Position numbers and translations under genes: made by a program. The notes beneath the pieces are model-generated. The model was given only the letters and a program-made list of their open reading frames with translations. It had not been told where the DNA came from and ran no database searches. From Actinoplanes sp. NBRC 103695 (lineage in GTDB: Bacteria > Actinomycetota > Actinomycetes > Mycobacteriales > Micromonosporaceae), in assembly GCF_030269485.1 (NCBI RefSeq), contig NZ_BSTL01000037.1, forward strand, positions 1 to 64,000: 64,000 nucleotides of DNA, read 5' to 3'. Below, one piece after another: positions 61,292 through 64,000 of this stretch (its first letter is position 1; each line of letters begins with the position of its first letter).

Positions 61292-62157
61292 GCCCGGTTC
61301 ACCGTCCGCTCGCCGAAGATGCCGGTCGGCCGCACCATGATGATCACCGTGAAGATCAGGAAGGTGAACAGCTCGCCGTAGCCCTGGAAGTGCCCGGCCA
61401 TGAAGGAGTCGAGGATCCCGATGGCGAGCCCGCCGACGATCGCGCCGGGGATGCTGCCGAAGCCGCCCAGGATCGCGGCGGCGAAACCCTTGATGCCGAG
61501 GGCGCCGCCGAGCGCCGGGCTGACGTAGAGCAGCGGCCCGACCAGGCCGCCGGCCAGCGCGGCGAGGCCGGCGCCGATCATGAAGGCGATGGCGTTGCTG
61601 CGTCCGACGTGGATGCCGACCGCGGTGGCCGCCTCGTGGTCCATGGCGACCGCCTGCATCGCGGCCCCGCGTTTGGTGCGGGAGAGGAAGAGCACCAGCA
61701 GCACCGTGGCGACGGCCGCGATGGCGAGCACCACCAGGTCGTAGGTGCGGATGCGCAGCCCGAGGAGTTCGATCGGCGCGGACGGCACGGGTGAGGGAAC
61801 GGCCCGTCCGGTGGCGCCCCAGATCATGATGATCAGCGCGTCGAGGACGATGCCGAAGCCGATCGTGCCGATCAGCATGAGGTCGAAGTCCCGGTTCTCC
61901 AGCGGCCGCAGGACCCGCTCGATGACCAGGCCGATGACGCCGGTGAGCGCGATCGCGACCACCATGGCGAGAGCGAACGGCAGCCTGGTGGAGAGGTAGA
62001 AGGTGGAGGCGAGGTAGGCGCCGACGGTCACGACGTTGCCGTGGGCGAAGTTGACCAGACCCATGGTGCGGTAGACCAGGGAGAATCCCAGCGCCACCAG
62101 GGCGTAGACGGCGCCGAGACTGACGCCGCCCACGATCGTCTGCAGAAAGACCTGCAT
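61288..62157 (-). CDS. livH: Branched-chain-amino-acid-type ABC transporter permease LivH
   Basis: 289 residues from ATG 62157 (AAGGAG upstream); its stop overlaps the LivM-LivG start. MQVFLQTIVGGVSLGAVYAL, VALGFSLVYRTMGLVNFAHG, GLVIERVLRPLENRDFDLML, GIKGFAAAILGGFGSIPGAI and VGGLAIGILDSFMAGHFQGY are the standard LivH signatures. There are eight or so membrane helices. It partners with the LivM part of the fusion protein. Confidence 0.93.
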   Translation of the reverse strand: MQVFLQTIVGGVSLGAVYALVALGFSLVYRTMGLVNFAHGNVVTVGAYLASTFYLSTRLPFALAMVVAIALTGVIGLVIERVLRPLENRDFDLMLIGTIGFGIVLDALIIMIWGATGRAVPSPVPSAPIELLGLRIRTYDLVVLAIAAVATVLLVLFLSRTKRGAAMQAVAMDHEAATAVGIHVGRSNAIAFMIGAGLAALAGGLVGPLLYVSPALGGALGIKGFAAAILGGFGSIPGAIVGGLAIGILDSFMAGHFQGYGELFTFLIFTVIIMVRPTGIFGERTVNRA

Positions 62158-62174
62158 GGTTCTCCTTGTGCCCG

Positions 62175-63326
62175 TCAGCTCGCGGCGGCGACGAGCTTGC
62201 CGTTCTGGATGGTGCCGATCGACGTGACGAAGATGCCGACGCCGGTCTTGTCGAAGGCGAAGTCGCCCAGCAGACCCTGGTACTTGGTCGCGCGGATGGC
62301 CTCGGCGAGCTCCTTGCCGCCGGCCACGTTGCTGGACTTGAGCGCGGTGAGCAGGATCTGGGTGCCGTCGTAGGCCTTGGCGCCGTGCAGTTCGGCCTCT
62401 TCGTTGAACTTCGCCTGGTAGGCGGCGGCGAACTTCTTGGCGGCGTCGTTGATGTCGTTGCTCAGGTAGGGGGAGCTGACGATGGTTCCCTCGGCGTTCT
62501 TCGCGCCGGCGGTGTCGAGGAAGACCGGTGTGCCCTGCGGCGCCGCACCGGCGAAGGTCGCCGTGATACCGAGATCGCGGGCCTGCTTGACGATCAGGCC
62601 GGACTCCACCTCCTCAGCGCCCAGGAAGATCACCTTGGGGTTCTTCTGCCGGATCCCGGTGAGAACCGCGCTGAAATCCTTCTGGTCGGTGGTGACCACC
62701 TGGTCGGCCACCGGTGTGACGCCGCGGCTCGTCAACGCCTTGAGGAACGCGTCGTGCTCGCCCTTGCCGTATCCGCCGTTGTTGCTGATCATGGCGATGC
62801 TCTTGATGCCCTGCTGATCCACGATGTGCTTGGCCAGGGTCTCGTCGTACGTGGTGCTGGTCGGGCCGTTGAGGAAGAGGAACTCGCTGTTCACCGCGAC
62901 CAGTCCCGGCGACTGCCCCGAGGTGATGTTGGGGATCTCGGCCTGCTTGAGGATGGGCGCCATGGCGATGGTGACCGCGCTCTCCGCGGTGCCGATCATC
63001 GCGATGTAGCCCTCGCTGTCGATCTTGCGGGCGAGGTTCGTGCCGACGGTCGGGTCACCCTGGTCGTCGAAGACCCCGAGCTCGATCTGGCGACCGTTGA
63101 TCCCGCCCTGGGCGTTCCACTCGTCGATGGCGAGGCGGGCGCCCTTGAGCTCCCAAGCGCCGAGCGAGCTGAGCTGGCCGCTCTGGGCGTCGACCAGCGC
63201 GATCTTGATGGGTCCGGACTCGTCGCCGGACGACTCGGAGTCCGAGCCGGGGGCGCTGCACCCGGTGGCGAGGACAGCAGTGAGGACGGTGAGGACGGAT
63301 ATGGCGGTGGCGCGGCGTCGAAGCAT
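62175..63326 (-). CDS. ABC transporter substrate-binding lipoprotein (Leu/Ile/Val-binding-protein-like)
   Basis: 383 residues. The lipoprotein signal is SVLTVLTAVLATGCSAPGSD (lipobox LATGC, Cys near residue 23). The mature part is Peripla_BP_6: IKIALVDAQSGQLSSLGAWE, LKGARLAIDEWNAQGGINGR, VTIAMAPILKQAEIPNITSG and GYGKGEHDAFLKALTSRGVT. The ligand cannot be read from sequence; the family takes branched-chain amino acids, amides, aromatic or short-chain acids. The neighbouring TPP enzyme and OYE fragment suggest an organic acid rather than an amino acid (inference). Confidence 0.9.
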   Translation of the reverse strand: MLRRRATAISVLTVLTAVLATGCSAPGSDSESSGDESGPIKIALVDAQSGQLSSLGAWELKGARLAIDEWNAQGGINGRQIELGVFDDQGDPTVGTNLARKIDSEGYIAMIGTAESAVTIAMAPILKQAEIPNITSGQSPGLVAVNSEFLFLNGPTSTTYDETLAKHIVDQQGIKSIAMISNNGGYGKGEHDAFLKALTSRGVTPVADQVVTTDQKDFSAVLTGIRQKNPKVIFLGAEEVESGLIVKQARDLGITATFAGAAPQGTPVFLDTAGAKNAEGTIVSSPYLSNDINDAAKKFAAAYQAKFNEEAELHGAKAYDGTQILLTALKSSNVAGGKELAEAIRATKYQGLLGDFAFDKTGVGIFVTSIGTIQNGKLVAAAS

Positions 63327-63355
63327 GAGCGGGTCACCTTCTATCGGGGAGGGGG

Positions 63356-64000
63356 TCAGTCGAATTTGCCCTGGTAGATGTCTTTGATGTTCCAGTGGCC
63401 GGGGGTGGGGACCGGCTCGTTGACCATGGGCACGTCGATCACCGCGGGGCGGCGCCGTTCCACCGCCGTCTTGAGGGCGGTCATGAGTTCGCCGGGCTCG
63501 GCGATCGCGTAACCGTCAGCGCCGCAGGCGCGGCCGAGCGCGGCGAAGTCGGGGCTGTACGGGTTGCCGTCCGGATCGACGAAGTCACACCCGTAGCTCT
63601 GACCGAACGCGCCTGCCTGCAGGTCGGAGATGGTGCCGTGGGCTCGGTTGTTCATCACCAGGAAGATCACCGGCAGCCCTTGCTCGACGGCGAGCGGCAG
63701 GGCCGGCAGTTGAGCGCTCATCCCGCCGTCGCCGATCAGGGCCACGACCACGCTCTCCGGCTGGGCGATCTGCACGCCCAGCGCGGCGGCCGGGCCGAAG
63801 CCCATGGTGGACGCGCCGCCAGGGGTGATGAACCGGCCGCCGTCTGGCAGCGGGTAGCACTGGGCCACGCCGTTCTTGTTCCAGCCGACATCGGTGACCA
63901 GCACCGCGTCGTCGGGCAGTGCGGCGCGCACGTCGGCGAGGATCCGCTCGGGGCGCAGCGGGAACTGGTCGCTGCGGCCGCGGTCGGCACTGGCGGCGAA
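63356..64000 (-). CDS. Thiamine-diphosphate-dependent enzyme, C-terminal part (cut by window edge)
   Basis: About 214 residues are visible from the edge (FAASADRGRSDQFPLRPERI) to the stop at 63356. It carries the ThDP-binding C-terminal domain: AVLVTDVGWNKNGVAQCYPL, GGASTMGFGPAAALGVQIAQ, the GDG...NN motif as VVALIGDGGMSAQLPALPLA then VEQGLPVIFLVMNNRAHGTI, and PAVIDVPMVNEPVPTPGHWN. This is the acetolactate-synthase/benzoylformate-decarboxylase superfamily. It is the first gene inside the window of the Liv-type operon, 29 bp before the binding protein. Specific activity cannot be assigned without the N-terminal half. Confidence 0.85.
   Translation of the reverse strand, partial: FAASADRGRSDQFPLRPERILADVRAALPDDAVLVTDVGWNKNGVAQCYPLPDGGRFITPGGASTMGFGPAAALGVQIAQPESVVVALIGDGGMSAQLPALPLAVEQGLPVIFLVMNNRAHGTISDLQAGAFGQSYGCDFVDPDGNPYSPDFAALGRACGADGYAIAEPGELMTALKTAVERRRPAVIDVPMVNEPVPTPGHWNIKDIYQGKFD

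Overview
The window is high-GC DNA with strongly biased third codon positions, abundant GTG starts, many overlapping start/stop codons (ATGA, GTGA), and many TetR, LacI, LysR, XRE and LuxR regulators. This fits a filamentous actinomycete, most likely a Micromonosporaceae-type genome (inference; no rRNA or marker gene is present).

Layout. (1) About 0-20.6 kb is an accessory zone. Small regulator/oxidoreductase pairs alternate with wreckage: an IS3 end, an ISAs1-like transposase tail, a Tn3 TnpA tail, an IS1634/IS4-like remnant, and broken LuxR, LysR, NmrA and TetR genes. Intact pieces are an XRE regulator with a monooxygenase, an F420/NADP-type reductase, esterases, an XRE regulator divergent from a quinone-oxidoreductase-like gene, a TetR regulator divergent from an MMPL exporter plus ketopantoate-reductase-like operon with three operator copies, and an SDR divergent from its TetR regulator. 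(2) 20.6-36.0 kb is the centrepiece. It is a single minus-strand operon encoding a two-protein iterative lipid synthase related to Pfa/HglE/enediyne-type megasynthases: PfaD-like ER-KS-AT-ACP-ACP-KR, then KS-AT-DH-PPTase. These are followed by a free ACP, an alpha/beta hydrolase, a PAPS-type sulfotransferase and a secreted protein, nearly all translationally coupled. (3) 36.4-38.2 kb holds a secreted proteinase-K-like subtilase with a terminator, then an IS701 remnant. (4) 38.2-48.8 kb has a large NB-ARC/LuxR regulator, a membrane protein, a PhyH-type dioxygenase and a UvrA paralogue, again embedded in gene remnants (GGDEF, response regulator, histidine kinase, BON, hemerythrin, GAF-SpoIIE phosphatase, NTF2-like, IS701). 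(5) 48.8-55.1 kb carries two coupled, paralogous large secreted subtilases. (6) 55.5-58.3 kb is a LacI regulator divergent from a Gfo/Idh/MocA dehydrogenase and a hydroxypyruvate-isomerase-like gene, with two perfect 12-bp operators. (7) 58.4-64.0 kb is a minus-strand operon: TPP-dependent enzyme (cut by the window edge), Liv-type binding lipoprotein, LivH, a LivM-LivG fusion, LivF, and a truncated old-yellow-enzyme gene.

How genes work together. In the lipid locus the catalytic activities of one elongation-reduction cycle are split over two proteins: KR and ER on the first, DH and PPTase on the second. The two proteins must therefore cooperate. The hydrolase is the only release candidate, and the sulfotransferase implies a sulfated product. 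Everything about the product is inference from domain content. Annotation was by reading alone; no database search was run.
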